Source: Clostridiaceae bacterium (GTDB taxonomy: Bacteria; Bacillota; Clostridia; Oscillospirales; Acutalibacteraceae). From it: a stretch of 32,820 nucleotides of DNA. Location of the stretch: positions 1 through 32,820 of the forward strand of contig JAEDGF010000019.1 of the NCBI GenBank assembly GCA_016297645.1, in the 5' to 3' direction. Shown one piece after another: positions 20,444-27,948 of this stretch (positions are counted from its first letter, which is position 1; the number at the start of each line of letters is the position of its first letter). The notes below the pieces were generated by a model, which searched no databases, was not told the origin of the DNA, and worked only from the letters and a program-made list of their open reading frames with translations. Both the position numbers and the translations under genes were made by a program.

Positions 20444-21799
20444 TTACAGTCCCTTTTCTTCCTCGGCGTTGAAGTCTGCCATAAACCGCTTCAACAAAAA
20501 AGCGCAGAAGTACGGGAATGTATAAATTCCGTTCTCGTGACCGATATTATTCAGAGAAAACTTGAAGGCAAACCGGACATCCGGATATTTGCCGGACGAA
20601 ATGAGCTGCTGCGCCGACTTCGTTTTTCCGGTTTTCGCTTTGACTTCAACGGGGATAAGCGAATACAGCGAACGAATGAAAAAATCCGATTCCAGCGTTG
20701 AGTCGTCTTTTTTGTAGTAGTAGAGCTTGTAGCCCTGTTTTACGAGCGCTTCGCCCACGATATTTTCATATAAAGCCCCCTTGTAAACACCGAGATTTTT
20801 ATTTGCACGCAGATCCTGCTGAGCCTCCTCGTCGAGCATGGACACCAGCAGCCCCGTATCCGCAAAGAACAGCTTAAACACATCCGGGTCGTAGTTGCCG
20901 CCCAAGGGCAGCTCCGGGAATTCCATGCAATAGCAGATGTTCACCATACCGGCGTCCGCAAGCCACTCGGCACAGCCGCGGTAATCACGAAACCGTGCGC
21001 CGGGAGCGACCTTTGAAATCTGAAACTTCTTATTCTCCTTTGCAAGCTGAGGGACGATTCTGTTAAAAACATTCAGTATTCTTGTCTGATCTATTCCGTA
21101 GGCATACTTTCGGATATCTTCTTTGTAGTCCGCGATAAGCTGCTTCTGCGTATCGAGCGACCCTTCAAAGGTCTTTTTTGCGATAAATTCCGAAACGACA
21201 GCCGGCATCCCACCCAGCACGCAGTAATCGAGAAACAGCGACCTGAACACTCTCATCTCCGTTTCGCCGAACGGGCGGAATTCGCGCATATGAGCAAGCA
21301 TATCTTCAACGGTTTCTTCACCGTAACCGGACGCCCACAAAAATTCCTCGAAGTCCATCGAGTACATCTCGTAATCTTTTTTGTAGCCCACACTGTTGCT
21401 CTCGATTTTGCGGTAGTTCACGCCGAGCATGGAACCGCTGCATATTACATCGAATCTGCCGTCAATACAAAAGAATTTGAGTGCGGTTGCAATTTCGGGG
21501 AACTCCGTTATCTCGTCAAAAAATATAAGCGTTTTTCCCGGGATGAATTTTGCGGAGGGGTTTATAAGCGATATATTTTTTACGATATCGGCTGCGGAAT
21601 ACCCGTCCGATATTATCGACTTGTATTTTTCGTCCCTTATAAAATTTATCTCGATAACGCTGTCGTAGTTTTCGGCGGCAAAACGGAGAACGGACTCCGT
21701 CTTGCCCACCTGACGGCTTCCCTTTACTATGAGCGGCTTTCTCGACGGCTCGTTTTTCCATTGATAAAGAAAATCGTCGATTTTTCTTTTCAGATACAT
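20444..21799 (-). CDS. AAA-type ATPase with DUF4143 domain
   Basis: This 451-residue protein belongs to the widespread AAA_14/DUF4143 group. Walker A is GSRQVGKT (27-34), Walker B is TLIFFDEITE (about 98-107), and a sensor-like CSGSMLG follows. The C-terminal half carries the DUF4143 pattern, with GALYENIVGEALVKQG and a PD-(D/E)xK-like stretch (ESDFFI, then PVEVKAKTGK) resembling an endonuclease-fold motif. Its cellular role is unknown, and such genes are often isolated and horizontally spread. I start at ATG 21799, preceded by GGGGGGTG. No partner gene is adjacent. Tandem repeats of about 33 bp overlap its promoter. Confidence 0.88.
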   Translation of the reverse strand: MYLKRKIDDFLYQWKNEPSRKPLIVKGSRQVGKTESVLRFAAENYDSVIEINFIRDEKYKSIISDGYSAADIVKNISLINPSAKFIPGKTLIFFDEITEFPEIATALKFFCIDGRFDVICSGSMLGVNYRKIESNSVGYKKDYEMYSMDFEEFLWASGYGEETVEDMLAHMREFRPFGETEMRVFRSLFLDYCVLGGMPAVVSEFIAKKTFEGSLDTQKQLIADYKEDIRKYAYGIDQTRILNVFNRIVPQLAKENKKFQISKVAPGARFRDYRGCAEWLADAGMVNICYCMEFPELPLGGNYDPDVFKLFFADTGLLVSMLDEEAQQDLRANKNLGVYKGALYENIVGEALVKQGYKLYYYKKDDSTLESDFFIRSLYSLIPVEVKAKTGKTKSAQQLISSGKYPDVRFAFKFSLNNIGHENGIYTFPYFCAFLLKRFMADFNAEEEKGL

Positions 21800-21830
21800 T
21801 GTTACACCCCCCGGGACTGTTATCAATTAT

Positions 21831-21860
21831 ATTATACACATTTCATGAGGGAAAAATCAA
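21831..21860 (-). promoter_or_regulatory. Promoter of the DUF4143 ATPase gene
   Basis: TTGATT (21860-21855), 18 bases, TATAAT (21836-21831). The -35 box lies inside the first unit of the tandem repeat at 21848-21940. Confidence 0.65.
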
Positions 21861-21940
21861 CCGCTTTTGCACAAAAACATAGGGAAAAATCAACGACTGC
21901 GCACAAAAACTGAACGAAAAAATAACGACTTTAACACATT
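21848..21940. repeat. Tandem repeats upstream of the DUF4143 ATPase gene
   Basis: Two close copies of a unit of about 33 bp start with AGGGAAAAATCAAC (21848 and 21881) and share GCACAAAAAC. A third, degenerate unit starts near 21914 (ACGAAAAAATAACGAC). The first unit contains the -35 box of the leftward promoter. They may be operator sites or a slippage-generated array. Confidence 0.6.
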
Positions 21941-21943
21941 TTC

Positions 21944-21976
21944 AGAAAAGAAGCGCCCCGTAAAAAACAGGACGCT
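21944..21976 (-). terminator. Terminator of the recJ-relA-SPFH-ATPase operon
   Basis: On the minus strand AGCGTCCTG (21976-21968) pairs with CGGGGCGCT (21960-21952) over 9 positions with two G-U, followed by TCTTTTC. It is 43 bp past the stop of the P-type ATPase. Confidence 0.65.
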
Positions 21977-22018
21977 GATTTTTATATTGCCGCTGCGGTG
22001 TTGTTCACTGCGGCGGGT

Positions 22019-23917
22019 TTATTCCTCGCGGTTCTTTTTGAGAATCCTGCCACTGTTGATGAGGACGATAAACGCGCCGATGTTGTGCAGGAATGCGCCG
22101 GTCACGGGGGAGATAACGCCTGCGGCGGCGAGGAATATCATCACGAAGCTGATGGAAAACGCAATGATTATGTTGGCGTATATGGTCTTTTTCGTCCTGC
22201 GGCACAGCTCGACGAGGAACGGCAGATTGTTAAGGTCGTTGTTCATAAGGGCGATATCCGCACTCGCAATGGCGGTGTCCGACCCCATCGCGCCCATGGC
22301 GATGCCGACATCGGCTTCGCCCAGCGCGGGCGAGTCGTTTATGCCGTCGCCGACTGCCGTGACGATGTGTTCCTTTTTCGCCTCTTTGACATTTTCGAGC
22401 TTATCCTCGGGCAGCAGACGACTTTTTACCGTATCGAACCCTATCTGCGTGCCTATGCGCTCGGCAGCTACGGCGTTGTCGCCGGTAAACATACAAACTT
22501 CCGTAACGCCCATCTTTTTGAGCTTGGAAACTGCTTCTGCCGCTTCGGGGCGCGGGATATCGCGGAATACGATGCACCCGAGCAGCTCTCCGTTTTTCGC
22601 GACCCAGCTGCACGCGCCCTCCTCCTCGAAGCTCTCCGGGACGGAGAAGCCCTCGGACACAAGGAAACGGCGCGAACCGAGTATAATTTCATCATCGCCT
22701 TTTTTGCCGCGCACGCCTTTTCCAACGGCTTCGGTGACGGAATAGCCCTCTTCGATTCGCCCGGCTGCGAGCTTTACAACGGAGCGCGAGGTGGGGTGGA
22801 GCGAGCCGTTCGCGACCGTGGCGGCAGCTGTGATAAGCTGTTCTTCGCTTTCGGCACCGACAAGATGTGTGCCTACGGCTTCGAGCGTACCGCCGGTGAC
22901 GGTGCCGGTTTTATCAAAAACGAAGTAGTCCGTTTCGGCGAGCTTTTCTATAAACGACGGCTTTTTTATGAGGATCCCGCGCTTTGCGGACGCGGCAAGA
23001 GCCGCAATGACGGGCGCGGACGACACGAGCATATAGCCGCACGGGCAGCTGACGACAAGAACGGCGACCGCCTTTGTGATATCCTTCGAAAAGAGCCATA
23101 CGAGTGTGGCAATTATAAGCGCCATGGGAATATAGTAGACCATGAAGCGGTCGACTATACGGGTTTCGGGCATGGTCATATTCTCGGCGTTTTCGAGCAG
23201 CTCGACTATTTTCGAGAAGGACGACTCGGCATACGCCTTTTCAACGCGGACTTTTATTTCACCGTCGATGTTGACCGTACCGGCGTAGACGGAATCCCCG
23301 GGGTTTATCTCCTTGGGAATACTCTCGCCGGTGAGCGACTTCTGATCCATGTTTGTCGCGCCGGAGATGACCGTGCCGTCTGCGGAGAGCGCCGCGCCGG
23401 GCTTAACAACTATAATATCTCCCGGGACGAGTGTTTTTGCGTCAACCTCGGTTTCGACGCCGTCGACTATTTTAACGGCTGTGCGCGACTGCATTTTCTT
23501 CAAGCCGTCGAGGGCCTCTCTGCCGCCCATTATGCTCTTTTCTTCAAGAAAATGGACGATCGTGAGAATTATCGGTATAAGAATTGCAACGGTATATTCG
23601 CCGTCGAGAACGCAGACGGTGACGGCGACAAAGACGAGGATCTCCATAGAGGCGGAAATATCCTGTTTTATGAATCCTTTTATTGCCGTTATCGCAATCG
23701 GAATGCCTATCACGGCGACCCCTACAAAATAAATAATGCCTGCGATAACATCCTGCGAGGGGAAAAATTTTGCATAGAGTTTGCCGGCGATAAGGCAGGT
23801 GAGCGCCGCGAGGGCGGAGATGATATCTTTTGCAAACCGTTTTTTGTCGGTGTCGGACAGCATATCGCCGCTTATGGCGCGCAGCTCTTCACCGGCGGAA
23901 TTCGAAAGTGACTTCAT
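22019..23917 (-). CDS. P1B-type heavy-metal-transporting ATPase
   Basis: This 632-residue protein pumps a metal ion across the membrane. Motifs in order: TGES (196-199), the metal-binding SCPCG (290-294) in the membrane, phosphorylated D335 in DKTGT, LHP (373-375) in the nucleotide domain, TGDN (478-481) and GDGINDSP (523-530). There is no N-terminal metal-binding domain with CxxC and no His-rich tail. CPC followed by Gly instead of Ala or Ser is a variant that leaves the metal (Zn, Cd, Cu or Mn) open. AAGGAGG precedes ATG. It starts 13 bp after the third SPFH gene and is the last gene of the operon, which is an unusual context for a metal pump. Confidence 0.92.
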   Translation of the reverse strand: MKSLSNSAGEELRAISGDMLSDTDKKRFAKDIISALAALTCLIAGKLYAKFFPSQDVIAGIIYFVGVAVIGIPIAITAIKGFIKQDISASMEILVFVAVTVCVLDGEYTVAILIPIILTIVHFLEEKSIMGGREALDGLKKMQSRTAVKIVDGVETEVDAKTLVPGDIIVVKPGAALSADGTVISGATNMDQKSLTGESIPKEINPGDSVYAGTVNIDGEIKVRVEKAYAESSFSKIVELLENAENMTMPETRIVDRFMVYYIPMALIIATLVWLFSKDITKAVAVLVVSCPCGYMLVSSAPVIAALAASAKRGILIKKPSFIEKLAETDYFVFDKTGTVTGGTLEAVGTHLVGAESEEQLITAAATVANGSLHPTSRSVVKLAAGRIEEGYSVTEAVGKGVRGKKGDDEIILGSRRFLVSEGFSVPESFEEEGACSWVAKNGELLGCIVFRDIPRPEAAEAVSKLKKMGVTEVCMFTGDNAVAAERIGTQIGFDTVKSRLLPEDKLENVKEAKKEHIVTAVGDGINDSPALGEADVGIAMGAMGSDTAIASADIALMNNDLNNLPFLVELCRRTKKTIYANIIIAFSISFVMIFLAAAGVISPVTGAFLHNIGAFIVLINSGRILKKNREE

Positions 23918-23930
23918 TTTTCTCCCCTCC

Positions 23931-24884
23931 TTACGGCAGAATAACTTTAACGCCGTTGCCGCCGTCCGGAATTATGACAGTACCGCCGGTCTTTTTGAGC
24001 GCAGCGGCGACCCTCTGCCTGAAAGTCGAATTCATGACGACCTCGGGGGAAGCCTTGTACCGCTCGAAAAGTCCGTTGAACACGGCGACCTCCTCGCTTG
24101 CCTTTGTCTGACGCGACGAGGAATTTGTTTTGGCTGTCGAAACAAGCGACTGCGCCTCGGCCTCGGCCTGAGGAATGCGCGAAGCGGTGTAGTCGTTCGC
24201 CTCCTGAATAAGCGTCTGCTTTTTGACGGACGCGCTTATGACGCTCTCGAAAGCGTCCGTTGTTTCTGCCGGAGCGGAAACGGCGGGCAGCTCGATGTTC
24301 GTAAGAGTAAGCCCCAACCCGAGTTCATCGAAAACAGCCTGAACATTTTTTATGAGAGCCTGCGTTGTTTCGTTTCTCTTGGCTGTGAGAATATCATCTA
24401 CGGTCATTGACGCGGCGACTGCGGTCATTTCTCCGCTGACTATCCCGTCGACCGTGGACTCGATGTCGTTCACGCGCAGTGCGTAGGCAACCGGGTCGGC
24501 AATCCTGTATTTTACAACGGCTTTTATCTGCACAAGGTTTGAGTCCCCCGTGATGACATAGCCGACATTTTTAACATTTTCGGACTTCGTGTCCTTGGTG
24601 TAGTGCGTTTTCACGGTCATTTCCTGCACCTTTTGGACGGGAACCTTTATGACCTCGTCTACTATGTACGGAAATGCGAAATGGAGTCCCGGCTCCTTTA
24701 TCTGCTCCGCCCGCGTGCTGCCGGAGAGATGCCCGAAGCGAAGCACCACGGCGACTTCGCTGCTGTCCACCTTATATATGCCGGTGAGCGCGATAAGCAC
24801 AAGCGCTGCGACGACTATTCTTCGGAAATACTTTACGACAAGCGAAACGGCGCCTTCGAGCCTTTCCTGTTCGTTCTTTTTCAT
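23931..24884 (-). CDS. SPFH-domain protein, HflC-like (third of three)
   Basis: This 317-residue protein has one membrane segment (about 21-40) and an SPFH/band-7 domain (about 42-260) with the typical entry VLRFGHLSG...EPGLHFAFPYIVDEV. A helical, Ala/Glu-rich stretch follows (ANDYTASRIPQAEAEAQSLV), as in HflK/HflC and stomatins. Such proteins form large oligomeric membrane cages that gate FtsH protease or organise microdomains. It starts 12 bp after the second SPFH gene and ends 13 bp before the P-type ATPase. Which of the three genes is HflK or HflC in a functional sense cannot be decided from sequence alone. Confidence 0.88.
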   Translation of the reverse strand: MKKNEQERLEGAVSLVVKYFRRIVVAALVLIALTGIYKVDSSEVAVVLRFGHLSGSTRAEQIKEPGLHFAFPYIVDEVIKVPVQKVQEMTVKTHYTKDTKSENVKNVGYVITGDSNLVQIKAVVKYRIADPVAYALRVNDIESTVDGIVSGEMTAVAASMTVDDILTAKRNETTQALIKNVQAVFDELGLGLTLTNIELPAVSAPAETTDAFESVISASVKKQTLIQEANDYTASRIPQAEAEAQSLVSTAKTNSSSRQTKASEEVAVFNGLFERYKASPEVVMNSTFRQRVAAALKKTGGTVIIPDGGNGVKVILP

Positions 24885-24896
24885 GCCGTCACCCCG

Positions 24897-25823
24897 TCAG
24901 TTCACATCGGAGATTATTCCGAACGGGCCGTCCTGCGCCTTCATCACTATGACGGTGTCCTCGCTCACGGAGTTTTCGAGCGCGATGAGCTTTTTGAGGA
25001 ACACGAAAAGCGTGGAATCCTTGTCGTACGCTTCGCCGTAGATGGCAGCCACCTTTTTCTCGGTGTCCGCGTCTATTTCGGCGGCTTCGAGCTTGCCCGC
25101 GGCGATTATCTCGGCTGCCTTCGCGTCCGCCTCGCTTATTATGACGGCTGCATCCCTCTCGCCCTCGGCAAGAAGCTGAGTCGCCTGCTTTTCACGGTCG
25201 GCTATCATCTGTTCGAGAACGCTCTCGACATTTTTATTGGGCAGTGCAAGACGCTTTATTTTGACCTTTTCGACCTTTATGCCGTAATCGGCAAGCGCTT
25301 TTTCGGCAATGCCCTCGCTTATTTTTGACGAAACCTCGTTAATTTTTATTTTTTCGAGGTCGGTCGAAACGAGATTTTGCAGCGTGTAGCCGCCCATAAC
25401 GCCGTTTTTGACGGTCGCGGCGAGGTCGTTTAAGTATTTTTTCGCCTTTTCCATGTCACCGACGCTCTTGTAGAATTTCTGAACATCCTCAACACGCCAG
25501 ATAATATAAGTTTGGAGAATAATATTCTTTTTGTCGTTCGTGAGCGTTTCCGTGTAGCCGGAATCCATGTACTGCGAACGCGTGTCGTACGAGATCACTT
25601 TTTCGAACGGGTACGGGAGTTTGAAGTGAAGTCCCGACTCGGTGTAGACTCCCCTCACATCGCCGAAGCGCGAAACGATGGCATTCGTCCCCTCGCGCAC
25701 GGTAAAGCAGAAGCCGAACACGGCGACGATAATGGCCAAAAGAACGGCGAATATCCATTTATATATCTTTTTAAGATCTGTCTTTTTCTCGGCAGAAGCG
25801 TTTTTTTCAGCGCGTTTTTTCAT
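24897..25823 (-). CDS. SPFH-domain protein, HflC-like (second of three)
   Basis: This 308-residue protein has a basic N-terminus, one membrane helix (about 22-43) and an SPFH domain opening with AIVSRFGDVRG and GLHFKLPYPFEKV. The later coiled-coil region (QMIADREKQATQLLAEGERD, then repeated Ala/Glu) is typical of HflC, where it lines the cage wall. It sits 13 bp after the first SPFH gene and 12 bp before the third. Its ribosome binding site GAGAGG is 9 bases before ATG. Of the three it looks most like classical HflC. Partner and FtsH linkage are inferred from family knowledge. Confidence 0.9.
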   Translation of the reverse strand: MKKRAEKNASAEKKTDLKKIYKWIFAVLLAIIVAVFGFCFTVREGTNAIVSRFGDVRGVYTESGLHFKLPYPFEKVISYDTRSQYMDSGYTETLTNDKKNIILQTYIIWRVEDVQKFYKSVGDMEKAKKYLNDLAATVKNGVMGGYTLQNLVSTDLEKIKINEVSSKISEGIAEKALADYGIKVEKVKIKRLALPNKNVESVLEQMIADREKQATQLLAEGERDAAVIISEADAKAAEIIAAGKLEAAEIDADTEKKVAAIYGEAYDKDSTLFVFLKKLIALENSVSEDTVIVMKAQDGPFGIISDVN

Positions 25824-25836
25824 TTTTCATTACCTC

Positions 25837-27891
25837 TCATTCCACCACGGTGACATTGCCGCCGGCACGATTTAATATGTAGTCGTTCATGCTGCTTTCG
25901 GCAGACGGAGTGAATACATACATCTTTTTGCCCTTTACGGCAGTCACAAAAGTATCAAGATATTTCGAGAGCCTGAACGACTCGGGGTGCTGTCTGTACG
26001 CCTCGTCCGCCGCGTCGAATACGGCAGCGTCGTACCGTGCGGTCGAAATCTTTTCGGTTTGCCGCGCCTCGGCATCCTTTACCGAGGTCTTAGCCGTCTT
26101 TTCGGCGTTGGCGACACTGTTCGCGGCTTCCTTTTCGGCGTTCGTTATGAGCGTCGTTTTCTTCACCGCGGCACTGACCACACTCTGATAGACATCGGCG
26201 ATATCAACGGGCGGATGAATGCTTTCGAGAATGACCTCGTCCACCGTAACGCCTATCGCGGCAGCGGAGAGCTGTTCGTTTATCTCTTTTTTAAGCTCGG
26301 CGGAAAGCCCGGTTCTGTCAACGCTCATGAGCGTATCGAGATCGGTAAACGCCGTGTGCGACAGCACCGCTTCATACGCGAAGGCGGTGAGAATGCGCTC
26401 CGGCTCGCTCGAAGTCTTTATATAATCGGTAAGATTCGAAATGTGGTAGTTAAGTTTCAGGTTTGCGGAAACAAGCTCGTTGCCGTTTCCGGTGAGAAGC
26501 GTGTACTCCTCGGAGGCGTGCGTGCCGTTCCAAAGATTATCGTCCGCGCCGGTCGCTTCGTATCCGACCGTGACGCTTTTGCTGCGGTGAACCTCGTAAA
26601 ACTCGACCTTGTCTATCGGGTAGGGCAGCTTGAAATGGAGTCCCTGTGTTACGGACATTTCGCTTAAAGTACCGAAGCGGTACACGACCGCTTCTTCGTA
26701 CGGCTCGACCTTGTATACACAGGTGGAAACGAACAGCAACACGGCAAGGAAAAGCACCGCGCCCGGCAGCACAGCACCGGTGAGCTTAATGCTCCAAAGA
26801 GATTTGAGCGAAAGTCCGGTGTACTTTTCAAGCGTATCGGAGATTTTTTCGCCGTCCGTCTTGTTTACAAACGGAATGAATACGGGGTAGTTCATTTCGC
26901 CTGCCGTATCGTGCTTTATAATGCTGACGATAAGCCCGAATGCAAGTAAAAGCGCGATATAGCCGAGGCTTATGCGGTAAACCCATGCAAGATACGGATA
27001 AATATTGAGTTTGAGCACCGCCGATACGGCAATAACGGCAGCATACGCCGCATATACCGTTCCGCAGGCGGCATACAAACCTTTATAGGTCGTACTCGCG
27101 CGGTATTCACCGGAGGACGCTCTGCTTTTGAAGAAGAACGCGGCTGCGGCGACTATGCCGAGCACCGCCGCTTCGGCTACCGTGTAGGAGTGGCTGTTTT
27201 GGAAAAGCTGATCGGAGGAATACCTGAAAGCCGTGACAGCCATTCTGACAAGTATCTGACCGAACGCGATGATATACAGAATTTTAAGTATTTTTTCTTT
27301 GTCTGCCGTGCGGAGCTTTCTGCGCTTTTTCCTGCTTTCGGACGGCGCCGAAAAGTCATCCGGCACATCTGGCTCAGCTTCGGCAGCGGCGGTTTGGACG
27401 GTGTCTGCATTTTCCGCAGCGCCTGTATTTTCCGCAGCGCTGCCGTCCGCCGTAATTTCGGCTTGCTTCGGCTCATCTCCGGCTTGCGCAACACATGAAA
27501 CGGCGCTTTGCTTGGCGTTTTGTCCGGCGTTTTCTTCGCCTTGCGGCAGCTCGGCAGACGCAGCTTCGGCTTTTATACCGTTTTCGGCGCGAACATCGGC
27601 AGCCTCGGCAACAGTCCGCGCTTTCCCGGCTTTCCTTTTACCCGGACGGGTCTGTTGTTTCCGTTTTTTCTTTTCGGCTTTGCCGCCGTTTTTCAGGTGA
27701 TCGCTTATCACCGCGAAAATGAATATCACAAGACACAATTCGCCTAAATAGCGGCTGAAAACTCCTATCTGAGTCATCTCATTGAGCGTTTTGCCGTATT
27801 GCAGCAAAAAGACCGCGATATCCGCCGCCGCAAAGAAGAAGGCTATGGGCAGCAGTCCCCTTGCGTTTTCCGGCAGTTTGTGTTTTTTCAT
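25837..27891 (-). CDS. Large multi-pass SPFH-domain protein, HflK-like (first of three)
   Basis: This 684-residue protein is far longer than usual HflK. It begins with two membrane segments (about 12-32, 44-64), then a stretch of about 135 residues rich in Ala, Glu and Lys (about 68-203, probably disordered), then about four more membrane segments (206-340), and a final helix (about 368-390). The SPFH domain follows (about 392-600, with VVYRFGTLSEMSVTQGLHFK and LPYPIDKVEFYEV) and an Ala/Glu/Lys-rich coiled coil (ITNAEKEAANSVANAEKTAK). I prefer ATG 27891 over 27897 because GAGGG is then about 7 bases away. It starts 51 bp after relA. The extra membrane domain may tether the cage or bind another partner. 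Confidence 0.87.
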   Translation of the reverse strand: MKKHKLPENARGLLPIAFFFAAADIAVFLLQYGKTLNEMTQIGVFSRYLGELCLVIFIFAVISDHLKNGGKAEKKKRKQQTRPGKRKAGKARTVAEAADVRAENGIKAEAASAELPQGEENAGQNAKQSAVSCVAQAGDEPKQAEITADGSAAENTGAAENADTVQTAAAEAEPDVPDDFSAPSESRKKRRKLRTADKEKILKILYIIAFGQILVRMAVTAFRYSSDQLFQNSHSYTVAEAAVLGIVAAAAFFFKSRASSGEYRASTTYKGLYAACGTVYAAYAAVIAVSAVLKLNIYPYLAWVYRISLGYIALLLAFGLIVSIIKHDTAGEMNYPVFIPFVNKTDGEKISDTLEKYTGLSLKSLWSIKLTGAVLPGAVLFLAVLLFVSTCVYKVEPYEEAVVYRFGTLSEMSVTQGLHFKLPYPIDKVEFYEVHRSKSVTVGYEATGADDNLWNGTHASEEYTLLTGNGNELVSANLKLNYHISNLTDYIKTSSEPERILTAFAYEAVLSHTAFTDLDTLMSVDRTGLSAELKKEINEQLSAAAIGVTVDEVILESIHPPVDIADVYQSVVSAAVKKTTLITNAEKEAANSVANAEKTAKTSVKDAEARQTEKISTARYDAAVFDAADEAYRQHPESFRLSKYLDTFVTAVKGKKMYVFTPSAESSMNDYILNRAGGNVTVVE

Positions 27892-27948
27892 TGCCATTCC
27901 CTCTTACCGTATCTTATTTAACGGGATGTCTTTTCTTTCCCCTGTCTG

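Noticed and set aside
20444..21799. Defence or toxin-antitoxin role for the DUF4143 ATPase
   Set aside because: No partner gene, no mobile-element context and no defence genes nearby; the family is often found alone.
21998..23911. 637-codon plus-strand frame
   Set aside because: It is entirely antisense to the P-type ATPase, whose motifs are all intact; its product has no recognisable family.
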